A DNA stretch of 51,649 bases, taken from positions 1 to 51,649 of the forward strand of contig JBAZLY010000005.1 in the NCBI GenBank assembly GCA_041650035.1, read 5' to 3'. Numbering within the stretch: the stretch's first letter is position 1; each line of letters opens with the position of its first letter. Source of the DNA: JAQUQI01 sp041650035 (GTDB taxonomy: Bacteria > Omnitrophota > Gorgyraeia > JABMRG01). The notes beneath the pieces are model-generated. The model saw only the letters and a list, made by a program, of their open reading frames with translations. It was not told the DNA's origin and did no database searches. Positions 42,472 to 51,111 of this stretch are shown one piece after another. The position numbers and the translations under genes were made by a program.

Positions 42472-43632
42472 ATGCAAATGAAGGCAATAGGATTTCTCTT
42501 ATTTTTGGGTGTGGCTTTGATCCTGTTTCAGTTTAAGCCCTATAGGGCCGCCGGTTTTGCCGGACACCGGCAGGGCGCGGATCGCTATCATGAGGCGCTT
42601 TACTATAACAGGCTTGACAATAACAAAGTTTCATGCGCTTTATGCCCCCGCGGATGCGTGATCGGTGAAGGAAAAAGAGGTTTTTGCCGTGTGAGGCAAA
42701 ATATTGACGGCACGCTTTACAGCCTGGTTTATGCCAGGCCGTGCGCTGTCCACATAGATCCTATAGAAAAAAAACCATTATTTCATGTATTACCCGGCGC
42801 GAAGTCATTTTCGGTGGCAACCGCGGGTTGCAACCTGTCGTGCGGGTTTTGCCAGAATTGGCATATATCCCAGGCCTATCCTGAAGATGTAAGATATGAA
42901 CACATCGCCCCCGACGAAATAGTGCGCTTATCCGTCTCTGCCGGCGCCCCGGTCATAGCTTATACTTATACGGAACCCACGGTTTTTTATGAGTATATGC
43001 TTCAGACAGCGGTTATCTCCAGGCAGGCCGGTATCTTGAATGTCCTGCATTCTTCAGGTTTTATGAATGAGGCCCCGTTAAGGCGATTGTGTAAATATCT
43101 GGACGCGGCGAATATCGATCTTAAGGGTAGTGAGAAGTTTTATCTCAATCTCTGCCAGGGCAGGCATGAAGATGTCTTGCGGAGCTTAAAGGTGCTTAAA
43201 GAAGAGGGCGTATGGATAGAGATAACATATCTTTTGATACCTACATTAAATGACAGCGATGAATATATCAGACAGACATGCGCATGGATAAAAGAAAATC
43301 TTGGCGTTGACACGCCTTTGCATATATCAAGATTTTGGCCTGCGCATAAATTGAGAAATTTGCCCTCCACGTCAATGGAGGCGCTTTATAATGCATATGA
43401 CATGGCCCGCGCCGCGGGCCTGCGCTATGTTTATATCGGAAATGTTTCAGGCGTTAACGAGCAATCCACGTACTGCCCTTTTTGCGGCAGGCTATTGATA
43501 CAAAGGTCCGGTTATGATGTAAGGGAAAATAATATTGCCGGTAGGCGATGCAAATTTTGTAAAAATGTCATTGCCGGTATATGGACGCGCGGCAAAGAAG
43601 ACGGAGACAGCGGTGATAATGATAAGTCTTAA
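42472..43632 (+). CDS. amrS: AmmeMemoRadiSam system radical SAM enzyme, with N-terminal membrane segment
   Basis: A 386-residue radical SAM protein related to pyruvate-formate-lyase activators. The cluster motif is C120-x3-C124-x2-C127 in ATAGCNLSCGFCQNW. An N-terminal cysteine set (C55, C58, C62, C72) in CALCPRGCVIGEGKRGFC and a C-terminal zinc ribbon (CPFCG...CKFC) are typical of the AmrS family. Cytosolic members begin near the HEALYY text at residue 40; here about 39 extra residues include one hydrophobic helix (about 5-21). Tat- or membrane-targeted forms would explain this. It overlaps the MEMO-AMMECR1 gene by 14 bases. The reaction is not known. Confidence 0.9.
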   Translation: MQMKAIGFLLFLGVALILFQFKPYRAAGFAGHRQGADRYHEALYYNRLDNNKVSCALCPRGCVIGEGKRGFCRVRQNIDGTLYSLVYARPCAVHIDPIEKKPLFHVLPGAKSFSVATAGCNLSCGFCQNWHISQAYPEDVRYEHIAPDEIVRLSVSAGAPVIAYTYTEPTVFYEYMLQTAVISRQAGILNVLHSSGFMNEAPLRRLCKYLDAANIDLKGSEKFYLNLCQGRHEDVLRSLKVLKEEGVWIEITYLLIPTLNDSDEYIRQTCAWIKENLGVDTPLHISRFWPAHKLRNLPSTSMEALYNAYDMARAAGLRYVYIGNVSGVNEQSTYCPFCGRLLIQRSGYDVRENNIAGRRCKFCKNVIAGIWTRGKEDGDSGDNDKS

Positions 43633-45139
43633 AAAAACGGTTCTTTTAAGCGTTGTTTTTTTATTATTGTTATCGGGCGCCGCCTGCTGCGCAGGACATG
43701 TTCAGGTGTCATCTGCCGACAGCGTGTTTTATCCGAAGGACAAGGCCGGGCTTGAGTGCATAATAGAGGGTTTTATCAGGGATGCCTGTTTGCCGGATAT
43801 GCCGTCTGAAATTGTTGCCGTTATCGTGCCGCACGCCGGTTATGCATATTCCGGTAAGGTCGCTTCTTACGCGTTTAAGGCGCTTATGGGCGGCGGGTTC
43901 AATACGGTTGTTGTGTTGGGCGTAAGCCATGGGCATTATTTTAAGGGCATCTCCGTGCTTGATAAGGATGCCTATGTCACGCCATTGGGCAGATGCGAAA
44001 TAGACAAGGTTTTTTCGCAAAGGCTTATCGGTTTTAATGACGGTATATATAATCTTGAAGGCCCTTTTTACGGTGAAAACTCCATAGAGACCCAGATACC
44101 TTTTATCCAATACGCCTTGCCCGGGGCCAAGATAGCCGTTGTTCTTATCGGTGACAGTTCTTATGAGACATGCGTGCTTTTACGGGACGCGCTCTGCAAG
44201 GCAACCGGAACGAGAAAAGACGTAGTATTCATTATCAGCACGGATATGTCGCATTTTTTTACGGATACACAGGCGCGCGAGATAGACAGTTCGGTAATAT
44301 CCAGTATCAAGGTATTTGACCCCCAAGTGCTTTATCGGTTTCTTTTTAGCATGAAGAACGCGGAAAGGCCGTGTGGTTCATCGGCTATAGTGTCCGGTAT
44401 GCTGGCGGCACGGGCTTTGGGCGCGGATTCGGTTAATATATTGCAATACGCGACTTCCGGCCAGGTATCGGGAGATTATAATTCGGTTGTCGGTTATATG
44501 TCTGCGGTTATCACAAGGCCGAGAGACGGTGTGAACAGGGAATCCCAGGATCAGGGAGAAGAGGGGTATGCCATGAAGAGACTTTTGAATTTGTCGCAAA
44601 GAAAACATTTACTTCAGATTGCCCGGTGCGCGATAACGAATTATCTTGACGGTAAAAACGACAAGGCCCCGCTTAATAATGAGGACAATGTCCTTGTTGA
44701 GAATATGGGGGCCTTTGTCACTCTCCATAAGGCAGGCCGGCTTAGGGGTTGTATAGGCAATATTACGGGCCGGGGACCTTTATGCGATACAGTGGCAGAG
44801 GCGGCTATCCAGTCAGCTATAGGTGACCCAAGGTTTGGCCCGGTTACAGCGGATGAGCTTGATGATATCGATATAGAAATATCGGTTATTTCCCCGCTCA
44901 AAAGGATAGATGATCCTGATAAGATTGTGATGGGTAAACACGGTGTTTTGGTTAGTGATGGTTTCAGGACAGGTGTATATCTGCCTCAAGTTGCCATCGA
45001 GACAAGCTGGGACAGGGACCGGTTCATGCGCTCACTATGTTCTCAAAAGGCGGGTATTGCCCCTGACGCGTGGAAGACGGGCGCGTGTGAGTTGTATGTC
45101 TTTACAGCCGAGGTTTTTGGGGAGAAGGAACATGATTAA
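43619..45139 (+). CDS. MEMO-AMMECR1 fusion protein of the AmmeMemoRadiSam system, exported
   Basis: A 506-residue fusion of AmrB (MEMO) and AmrA (AMMECR1). A signal peptide is visible (KK at 5-6, hydrophobic core 8-20, small residues AACCA to about 25). The MEMO domain (about 30-300) keeps the metal/catalytic set: His72 in VPHAGYAYSG, His104/His106 in GVSHGH, His212 in STDMSHFF and Cys252 in PCGSSAI. The AMMECR1 domain (about 320-500) carries LRGCIGNI at 375-382. From ATG 43619 it overlaps amrS; the in-frame ATG at 43535 would bury the signal sequence and is rejected. Biochemical function is undefined. Confidence 0.9.
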   Translation: MISLKKTVLLSVVFLLLLSGAACCAGHVQVSSADSVFYPKDKAGLECIIEGFIRDACLPDMPSEIVAVIVPHAGYAYSGKVASYAFKALMGGGFNTVVVLGVSHGHYFKGISVLDKDAYVTPLGRCEIDKVFSQRLIGFNDGIYNLEGPFYGENSIETQIPFIQYALPGAKIAVVLIGDSSYETCVLLRDALCKATGTRKDVVFIISTDMSHFFTDTQAREIDSSVISSIKVFDPQVLYRFLFSMKNAERPCGSSAIVSGMLAARALGADSVNILQYATSGQVSGDYNSVVGYMSAVITRPRDGVNRESQDQGEEGYAMKRLLNLSQRKHLLQIARCAITNYLDGKNDKAPLNNEDNVLVENMGAFVTLHKAGRLRGCIGNITGRGPLCDTVAEAAIQSAIGDPRFGPVTADELDDIDIEISVISPLKRIDDPDKIVMGKHGVLVSDGFRTGVYLPQVAIETSWDRDRFMRSLCSQKAGIAPDAWKTGACELYVFTAEVFGEKEHD

Positions 45140-45151
45140 GGGTTTGTTGAT

Positions 45152-45838
45152 ATGTCACTTGTAACCATGTGTTCAAGTTTTTTCTTGACGGGACTGGCAA
45201 TGGGTTCAGGGCCTTGCCTCTTGACGTGCGGACCTGTTTTGGTAAGTTATATAGCGGGTACAAAAAATTCTGCCGCGCAAGGTTTAGCCTGCTGGTCCAT
45301 ATTCTCGCTGGGGCGGGTGTTATCAGTTGTCTTTTTGTCTTTTTTGGCGGGCTGCGCGGGGTCTTTCTTATTCAGGTTTTTTTATTGGACTATAACAGGG
45401 TATATCCTATGGGCGATAACAGGCTTTTTTATCTGCTCTCTGGGTATCGCGATTTTTTGCGGCAGGTATAACACGGCCCCCTCCTGCTGCGGCCCGGCGG
45501 CTTGTTATCTATCCCGGCGCCAGGCAAAAGATACTGTCCTGCTGGGGGTGCTAACGGGTCTGATGCCCTGCCTGCCGCTTGCCGGCGTGCTATCCTACAT
45601 ATCAATGGTCTCGACACATTTTGCGGACGGTATCTTATTCGGACTTTCTTTTGGTATAGGCGTCTCGGTTTCTGCCTTGATATTAATGTCATTGATAGCC
45701 GGAGCTGTCCCCGGATTTATCCATCTCCGTCAAGGCCGCGGTAAAATAATATTATATAAGCTATCCGGCGTTATCCTGATGATATTTGGTTTTCATATAT
45801 TGTTCAAGATCTTAGTGGAGTTCATATCGACAAAATGA
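45152..45838 (+). CDS. CcdA/DsbD-like transmembrane electron-carrier family protein
   Basis: A 228-residue inner-membrane protein with about six hydrophobic segments in two pseudo-repeats. Each carries the CcdA/DsbD-type cysteine-proline motif: GSGPCLLTCGP (Cys22, Cys26) and GLMPCLPLAG (Cys140). A loop has CCGPAAC. Such proteins pass thiol electrons from cytosolic thioredoxin across the membrane; some relatives are annotated TauE/SafE- or UreH-like. Its place right after the exported MEMO-AMMECR1 fusion suggests it supplies reducing power to that system. The substrate is unproven. It shares ATGA with rsmE. Confidence 0.8.
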   Translation: MSLVTMCSSFFLTGLAMGSGPCLLTCGPVLVSYIAGTKNSAAQGLACWSIFSLGRVLSVVFLSFLAGCAGSFLFRFFYWTITGYILWAITGFFICSLGIAIFCGRYNTAPSCCGPAACYLSRRQAKDTVLLGVLTGLMPCLPLAGVLSYISMVSTHFADGILFGLSFGIGVSVSALILMSLIAGAVPGFIHLRQGRGKIILYKLSGVILMIFGFHILFKILVEFISTK

Positions 45839-46569
45839 GAAGATTCTTTATTGATGAACAGCGTATAAAAGGCGGCAAGATCGTATTGACCGGCCCAGAG
45901 GCCCATCATATCAGGGATGTTATCAGATTAAGGCCCGGTGACAGGTTTGCGGGTATTGATGGTAAGGGCAGGTTTTACACTCTTGGCGTGGAAAAATCGG
46001 GCAAGGATATCCTCGCGTGTATAGAGAAGATCTCGCTATCGTGTGTTATTAACGCGGACATTATGCTGGCATGCGCTATTTCGAAAAAGTCCGGTATGGA
46101 TGATATTGTTAAGAAGGCGACCGAGTTGGGCGCAAGCGGCATTATCCCGATGATTACGGAAAGGACTATTGTTAAGGCGGACCAGAAGACAGGATCCGTA
46201 AAACGCGGTAGATGGCAAAGAATAGCGGTTGAGGCGTGTAAACAGTCTGGCAGGGCGACATTACCTAAGATATATGATATAATGAGCATGCCTCGGGCAT
46301 TAGATCTTGTAAAGGATCTGGGTTGCGCCAATAAGATAATACCTTTTGTGGGGGAGGGCCTTGCCTGCATAAATGATATTACCCTGAATAAGGGTGCATC
46401 CTCGGCGATTTTTATAGGCCCTGAAGGTGATTTTACCGTTGAGGAGATAGATCTTGCAAAAGGAGCGGGGTTTAATCCTGTTTCGCTTGGCAGTCTAGTA
46501 TTAAGGGTTGATACGGCCTGTTATTATACTTTATCGGTTATCTCGTCAAGGCTTTTGAGTATGAAATGA
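45835..46569 (+). CDS. rsmE: 16S rRNA (uracil1498-N3)-methyltransferase
   Basis: A 244-residue SPOUT-class methyltransferase that methylates U1498 of 16S rRNA. The N-terminal RRFFIDEQ and EAHHIRDVIRLRPGD PUA-like segment, KKATELGASGIIPMITERT, VEACKQSGRATLPKI, and the SAM-knot region FIGPEGDFTVEEIDLAKGAGF...VSLGSLVLRVDTACYYTL are all present. The ATG overlaps the CcdA-like gene by four bases, and a tRNA-Arg begins three bases after the stop. Confidence 0.95.
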   Translation: MRRFFIDEQRIKGGKIVLTGPEAHHIRDVIRLRPGDRFAGIDGKGRFYTLGVEKSGKDILACIEKISLSCVINADIMLACAISKKSGMDDIVKKATELGASGIIPMITERTIVKADQKTGSVKRGRWQRIAVEACKQSGRATLPKIYDIMSMPRALDLVKDLGCANKIIPFVGEGLACINDITLNKGASSAIFIGPEGDFTVEEIDLAKGAGFNPVSLGSLVLRVDTACYYTLSVISSRLLSMK

Positions 46570-46572
46570 TGT

Positions 46573-46647
46573 GTCCCCGTAGCCTAATGGATAGGGCACC
46601 GGCCTCCGGAGCCGGCCGTGGCAGTTCAAATCTGCCCGGGGACACCA
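46573..46647 (+). tRNA. tRNA-Arg (anticodon CCG)
   Basis: A 75-base cloverleaf. The acceptor GTCCCCG pairs with CGGGGAC, the D-arm contains AGCCTAATGGATAGGGCA, the anticodon stem is CCGGC/GCCGG with loop CTCCGGA (anticodon CCG, reading CGG), and the T-arm is GGCAG-TTCAAAT-CTGCC. Discriminator A and an encoded CCA follow. It is sandwiched between rsmE and mtaB. Confidence 0.97.
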
Positions 46648-46692
46648 TTGCTATTGTACTGCAATATCAATCCTTTATTAAAGAGGTTTTCG

Positions 46693-47895
46693 TTGAAATT
46701 TTATTTAAAGACCTTTGGCTGCAAGGTTAACCAATACGAGACCCAGGTCATAAGGGAGAGGTTGCTGCGGCAGGGGCATGGAGAGACCTTAGATATTAGT
46801 CAAGCGCAGTTATGCTGGGTTAATACATGCACGGTTACCGCTAAGGCGGACAGGGAATGCAGGCAGATATTACGCAGGATAAACAGGGTTAACCCCGGGG
46901 CGAGGATTATCGCTGCCGGCTGTTATGCCGAGTCGGAACCCGGAGCTATTAAGGCTATTGATAGCAGGATAGATGTTTTAGGCAACAACCGGAAACTGGA
47001 GCTATTCGCCTTAGAAGGTGAATTTGCCGGGATAAGCATGTTCCATGACCGCACGCGGGCCTTCATTAAGGTGCAGGATGGATGTGACAATTTCTGCTCA
47101 TATTGCAAGATACCGTATGTGAGAGGCCATTCCCGCAGCAGAAACATTAAGGATATATTGAAAGAGGCTGCGACGCTTGCTGACAAGGGTTATAAGGAGC
47201 TTGTTTTGACAGGCATATGTTTGGGGGATTTCGGCAGGCGTGATGGAGGATCAGGTCTTGCCTGCCTTATCAGGCGTATATCTGATATCGATAAGGATTT
47301 CAGGATAAGGCTTAGTTCAATAGAGCTGTTGGATATGACCGACGATATCCTGGATGAGATCGGATCGTCTAAGAAGCTGTGCCGCCATCTCCACATACCT
47401 TTACAGAGCGGGGATGATGAGATATTAAAAAAGATGAACCGCAGGTATACCGCGGCCCAATTTATTTCCAGGATTGAATTTATCCGGCGGCGGATACCGG
47501 ATATCGGTATCACCACCGACATTATCGTGGGTTTTCCCGGCGAGAAAGAGGCAAACTTTAAAAATAGCGCAGCCGTGATGGAGATTGTTAGGCCGTCGAG
47601 ATCGCATATATTTACCTTCAGCTCAAGGCCGGGTACGAGGGCGTTTGAGATGAGCCAGGATGCCAGCCCTCAAGAAATAAGACAAAGGGCGCGTGTGTTA
47701 GAGGCGACGGGTGCCCGCTTTACCCGTGAGTTTAATACCGGCCTTCGTCATAAAGAACAGAGGGTTCTCATCGAAGGCCGCAGAGACCGCGTCACGGGCA
47801 AATTGTGCGGTTATACGGATAATTATGCCAGGGTCCTGGTAGATGGCGGCGACGACCTTATGGGATCTCTGATGTGGCATAGATTCAAGGCTTGA
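46693..47895 (+). CDS. mtaB: tRNA (N6-L-threonylcarbamoyladenosine37-C2)-methylthiotransferase
   Basis: A 400-residue radical SAM methylthiotransferase that converts t6A37 to ms2t6A37 in ANN-decoding tRNAs. The N-terminal UPF0004 domain begins FYLKTFGCKVNQYETQVI, with cluster cysteines in GCKVNQYE, NTCTV and GCYAE. The SAM cluster motif is C-x3-C-x2-C in VQDGCDNFCSYCKIPYVRG. IPLQSGDDEILKKMNRRY and DIIVGFPGE are further hallmarks, with a TRAM-like end. I set the start at TTG 46693 with AAGAGG six bases upstream; the longer frame from 46618 would run into tRNA-Arg. Confidence 0.94.
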   Translation: MKFYLKTFGCKVNQYETQVIRERLLRQGHGETLDISQAQLCWVNTCTVTAKADRECRQILRRINRVNPGARIIAAGCYAESEPGAIKAIDSRIDVLGNNRKLELFALEGEFAGISMFHDRTRAFIKVQDGCDNFCSYCKIPYVRGHSRSRNIKDILKEAATLADKGYKELVLTGICLGDFGRRDGGSGLACLIRRISDIDKDFRIRLSSIELLDMTDDILDEIGSSKKLCRHLHIPLQSGDDEILKKMNRRYTAAQFISRIEFIRRRIPDIGITTDIIVGFPGEKEANFKNSAAVMEIVRPSRSHIFTFSSRPGTRAFEMSQDASPQEIRQRARVLEATGARFTREFNTGLRHKEQRVLIEGRRDRVTGKLCGYTDNYARVLVDGGDDLMGSLMWHRFKA

Positions 47896-47909
47896 TAGTT
47901 GCGGCCCCC

Positions 47910-47933
47910 AAGGCTGTATGCCTTACCTTTTTT
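47910..47933 (+). terminator. Weak hairpin terminator after mtaB
   Basis: AAGGC-tgtat-GCCTT forms a 5-bp stem, followed three bases later by six T residues. The stem is short, so termination is uncertain. The remaining bases to 48050 show no gene. Confidence 0.35.
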
Positions 47934-48050
47934 ATGAAATTGGGTTTTGTCTCCACACGGATAATTATGCCCACGCCGCCCGCTTAAGGCGCTGTATCCG
48001 GCTTTTCGCGATACTGTTGGAGTAATAGAGCAATGCCGCTCCAAATATGG

Positions 48051-48079
48051 TTGCATATAGAGATTCTTTATGTTATATT
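48051..48079 (+). promoter_or_regulatory. Promoter of the pilB/gspE-pilC/gspF genes
   Basis: TTGCAT (48051-48056) and TATATT (48074-48079) are 17 bases apart. The ATG at 48103 has an SD-like AGGA six bases upstream. Confidence 0.6.
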
Positions 48080-48102
48080 AAATTAAATATATAGGATTTA
48101 TC

Positions 48103-49803
48103 ATGGGAAGAAAAGATATTAAGTTAGGACAGATGCTTTTAAACGATAGGATAATCACCAGTAAACAGCTGGACGCGGCTCTGATAGAGCATAAAAAGAC
48201 AGGGCAGCTTATAGGCGATGTAATCGTTGCTTTAGGTTTCGCAACTGATGAACAGGTACTTTTAGCCCTTTCTCATCAGATAGGTGTATTGTATATCAGG
48301 CTTAAGGAGTTTGAGATAGGTCAGGAGATTATAGAAAAGGTCCCCGCTAAATTCGCCTGTTATTATAAGATAATGCCTGTGGAGATATCTGTAAATAGGT
48401 TGCGAATAGCTGTTACGAATCCGCTCGATCTTGCCGTTCTTGACGAGATACGCCTGGTTCTTAAACGCGATATAGACCCCGTACTTGCGGGGGAGAAGGA
48501 CATCCTTGAGGCGATCAAAAAGTATTATGGTGTGGGCGCCGATACGATAGATAAGATAATAAGCAAGTCGCGCTCGCAGGATGATATGCCGACCCAGATA
48601 GACCAATCCAGTGACATTGACGATGTTGCTGATGACGCGTCAATCATAAAATTCGTTAATCAGCTCTTACAGCAGGCCGTTTCTGAAAGGGCGACGGATA
48701 TCCATATAGAGCCTTTTGAAGGCGAGCTTAGGATACGCTACCGCGTTGATGGTGTTTTATCCAGCGCGAATACACCACCCAATATTAAATACCTGTATCA
48801 GGCTATAGTGTCGCGCATTAAGATAATGTCGGCTTTAAACATTGCCGAAAGACGTCTGCCGCAGGATGGCAGGATAAAGATCGGGGTTGCCAATACTGAT
48901 CTTGACTTAAGGGTCTCCGTGATACCGACATCTTACGGGGAGAGTGTTCATATCAGGATATTAAGCGTAAATGTCCTGCTCGGTCTTGAAAACCTTGGCC
49001 TGCTTAAGGACGACCTTGATGTGGTCGATAAGATAATAAAAAAGCCTCACGGTATATTATTTGTGACAGGGCCTACCGGCAGCGGAAAGACGACCACACT
49101 GTATGCCTGTTTAAACAGGGTAAACGATGACAGCAAAAACATCATTACGATTGAAGACCCTATCGAATATCAGTTGAGAGGTATTACCCAGATACAAGTC
49201 AATACCAAGGTAGGCCTTACCTTTGCGACAGGGCTAAGGTCTATGCTAAGGCATGATCCCGATATTATGATGGTTGGAGAGGTAAGGGACCTTGAGACCG
49301 CGGAGATAGCTATAAGGGTAGCGCTTACCGGGCACCTTGTCTTTTCAACACTGCATACCAATGATTCCACAGGGGCTGTTACAAGGCTTCTTGACATGGG
49401 TATTGAGCCTTATCTTGTTTCAAGTTCCGTCGAGGCTGTCATCGCACAAAGGCTTGTGAGGGTGATATGCGATAAATGCAAGACAGAGATCTTACCGGAC
49501 GAGGGCCTCATAAAAGACTTGAATCTTGACCCGTGTTGCAAGATAAAATTTTATGAAGGCAAGGGTTGCCCCGCCTGTAAATTTACCGGTTTCATGGGCA
49601 GGACGGCTATATATGAGATACTTGTCCTGGATGATGATATAAGAGAGCTTATCGTCAAGAGGGTGTCGTCCAATGAGATCAAGGCACTGGCGTTAAAAAA
49701 AGGAATGAGGACTTTATTTAATGACGGAATGATCAAGGTTGAGCGCGGTATTACCACGATCAAAGAGGTCCTGCGCGTTACCGAAATTGAAACAGAAGAA
49801 TAG
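48103..49803 (+). CDS. Type IV pilus / type II secretion assembly ATPase (PilB/GspE family)
   Basis: A 566-residue cytoplasmic hexameric ATPase that drives pilin or pseudopilin assembly. An MshEN-type N-terminal domain (about residues 5-150, LGQMLLNDRIITSKQLDAAL start) is followed by the ATPase core. Walker A is GPTGSGKTTTLY (about 326-337), the Asp box is ITIEDPIEY, Walker B lies in LRHDPDIMMVGEVRD, and the His box is STLHTND. The PilB/GspE tetracysteine zinc site CDKC...CPAC is near residues 457-490. It is followed two bases later by pilC/gspF. Pilus or type II secretion cannot be told apart here, as no pilins are in the window. Confidence 0.95.
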   Translation: MGRKDIKLGQMLLNDRIITSKQLDAALIEHKKTGQLIGDVIVALGFATDEQVLLALSHQIGVLYIRLKEFEIGQEIIEKVPAKFACYYKIMPVEISVNRLRIAVTNPLDLAVLDEIRLVLKRDIDPVLAGEKDILEAIKKYYGVGADTIDKIISKSRSQDDMPTQIDQSSDIDDVADDASIIKFVNQLLQQAVSERATDIHIEPFEGELRIRYRVDGVLSSANTPPNIKYLYQAIVSRIKIMSALNIAERRLPQDGRIKIGVANTDLDLRVSVIPTSYGESVHIRILSVNVLLGLENLGLLKDDLDVVDKIIKKPHGILFVTGPTGSGKTTTLYACLNRVNDDSKNIITIEDPIEYQLRGITQIQVNTKVGLTFATGLRSMLRHDPDIMMVGEVRDLETAEIAIRVALTGHLVFSTLHTNDSTGAVTRLLDMGIEPYLVSSSVEAVIAQRLVRVICDKCKTEILPDEGLIKDLNLDPCCKIKFYEGKGCPACKFTGFMGRTAIYEILVLDDDIRELIVKRVSSNEIKALALKKGMRTLFNDGMIKVERGITTIKEVLRVTEIETEE

Positions 49804-49805
49804 TC

Positions 49806-51017
49806 ATGCCGAAATTTGTTTACGAGGCGAAGTTAAGCCCTGGAGATGTTAAGAGGGGTTTCATTGAGGCCGAGAACGTTTCTCAAGCTGCTTTGAAGCT
49901 GGGCCAGGTGGGGCTTTTTGTAATATCGATAGAAGAGGAAACGGCTGATTCTATCAAGAGAGCCAGGTTTTTATCTTTTAGCCCATCTCCCTCGCGCGCC
50001 CTAAGTTATTTTACAAGACAGCTTTCAAACCTGCTGGATTCAGGCCTTACTATACTCAAGGCCTTGAGCGTGCTTGAAGAGCAGGCGGAGAATCTGAATC
50101 TACGCCGTATCATAAGCGGGATCAGGGTTGACATAAAAAACGGTTCCACGTTTTCATCAGCCCTTATGAAATATCCCAAGGTTTTTTCGGACCTGTATAT
50201 CAACATGGTTTCTTCGGGTGAGGCAAGCGGCAGCCTTGAGGCCGTCCTTGAGCGGTTGAGCGGTTTTTTGGAAAAAGACGAAGAGAACATAGCCAAGGTC
50301 AAATCAGCTATGGCATATCCCGCCTTGATGGCGGTAGTCGGTTGCGTAACCATATTTGTTTTGCTGACATTTGTCGCCCCGAGGCTTACAGGGATATTCA
50401 ATGACTTGGGCCAGGCCCTGCCTTTGCCGACGAAGATGCTTATATGGGTAAGTTCGTTTTTCGCCGTTTCTTGGCCTGTAATCATTTTATGTCTTATTTT
50501 CGGCAGTCTTGCCTTTAACAGATGGTCAAAGACGCCGGAGGGCAAGGCTGTGCTGGATGGATTAAAAGTAAAGATACCTGTTATACGTGTTTTTTTGCAA
50601 AAGGTGGAGATATCGAGATTTTCCAGGACGCTGGCAACGCTTATAGGCAATGGCGTGCCGGTGATCAGGGCGTTTTCAATAGCAGCCGGCACCATCGATA
50701 ATATCCCGATGAGACAGGATATGGAACAGGCTCAAAGGGATGTTGCGGACGGTTTGGCTTTATCGGCTGGGATAAAAAAAAGCAGGTATTTTCCCGCGGT
50801 GGTCACCAACATGATCGCTATAGGCGAAGAGGGCGGGACGCTTGAAAGGAGCTTGTTCAAGATAGCGGATTTATATGATGCGGAAACCGACCGTGTTATT
50901 AAGATGATCATGTCCCTGCTTGAGCCCGGGCTTATTCTTTTTATGGGTATCATTGTCGGCTTTATTGTTGTTTCGATGTTGTTGCCCATATTCCAGCTGA
51001 ATCTTATGATAAGCTAA
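49806..51017 (+). CDS. Type IV pilus / type II secretion inner-membrane platform protein (PilC/GspF family)
   Basis: A 403-residue inner-membrane protein with two GspF domains (about residues 65-190 and 270-395) and three membrane helices (about 170-193, 215-240 and 375-398). Family text includes FTRQLSNLLDSGLTILKALSVLEEQ, KYPKVFSDLYINMVSSGEASGSLEAVLERLS, FSRTLATLIGNGVPVIRAF and FPAVVTNMIAIGEEGGTLERSL. It couples the PilB/GspE ATPase to the growing pilus. It lies two bases after that gene, so co-translation is likely. Confidence 0.95.
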   Translation: MPKFVYEAKLSPGDVKRGFIEAENVSQAALKLGQVGLFVISIEEETADSIKRARFLSFSPSPSRALSYFTRQLSNLLDSGLTILKALSVLEEQAENLNLRRIISGIRVDIKNGSTFSSALMKYPKVFSDLYINMVSSGEASGSLEAVLERLSGFLEKDEENIAKVKSAMAYPALMAVVGCVTIFVLLTFVAPRLTGIFNDLGQALPLPTKMLIWVSSFFAVSWPVIILCLIFGSLAFNRWSKTPEGKAVLDGLKVKIPVIRVFLQKVEISRFSRTLATLIGNGVPVIRAFSIAAGTIDNIPMRQDMEQAQRDVADGLALSAGIKKSRYFPAVVTNMIAIGEEGGTLERSLFKIADLYDAETDRVIKMIMSLLEPGLILFMGIIVGFIVVSMLLPIFQLNLMIS

Positions 51018-51111
51018 GAGGGGGGTACCCGGCCGTTATGCAGGTAAGCGCCTTTTGCAAAGAGTTGTTGCCCATATCGCGTTAACTGAATAAAAACCGG
51101 AGGATAGACAG

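Noticed and set aside
43535..43618. Longer start for the MEMO-AMMECR1 fusion
   Set aside because: It would overlap amrS by about 98 bases and place 28 residues before the signal sequence; ATG 43619 gives a standard signal peptide.
46618..46692. Upstream extension of mtaB starting within tRNA-Arg
   Set aside because: The tRNA occupies 46573-46647, and TTG 46693 has a well-spaced SD and gives the family N terminus.
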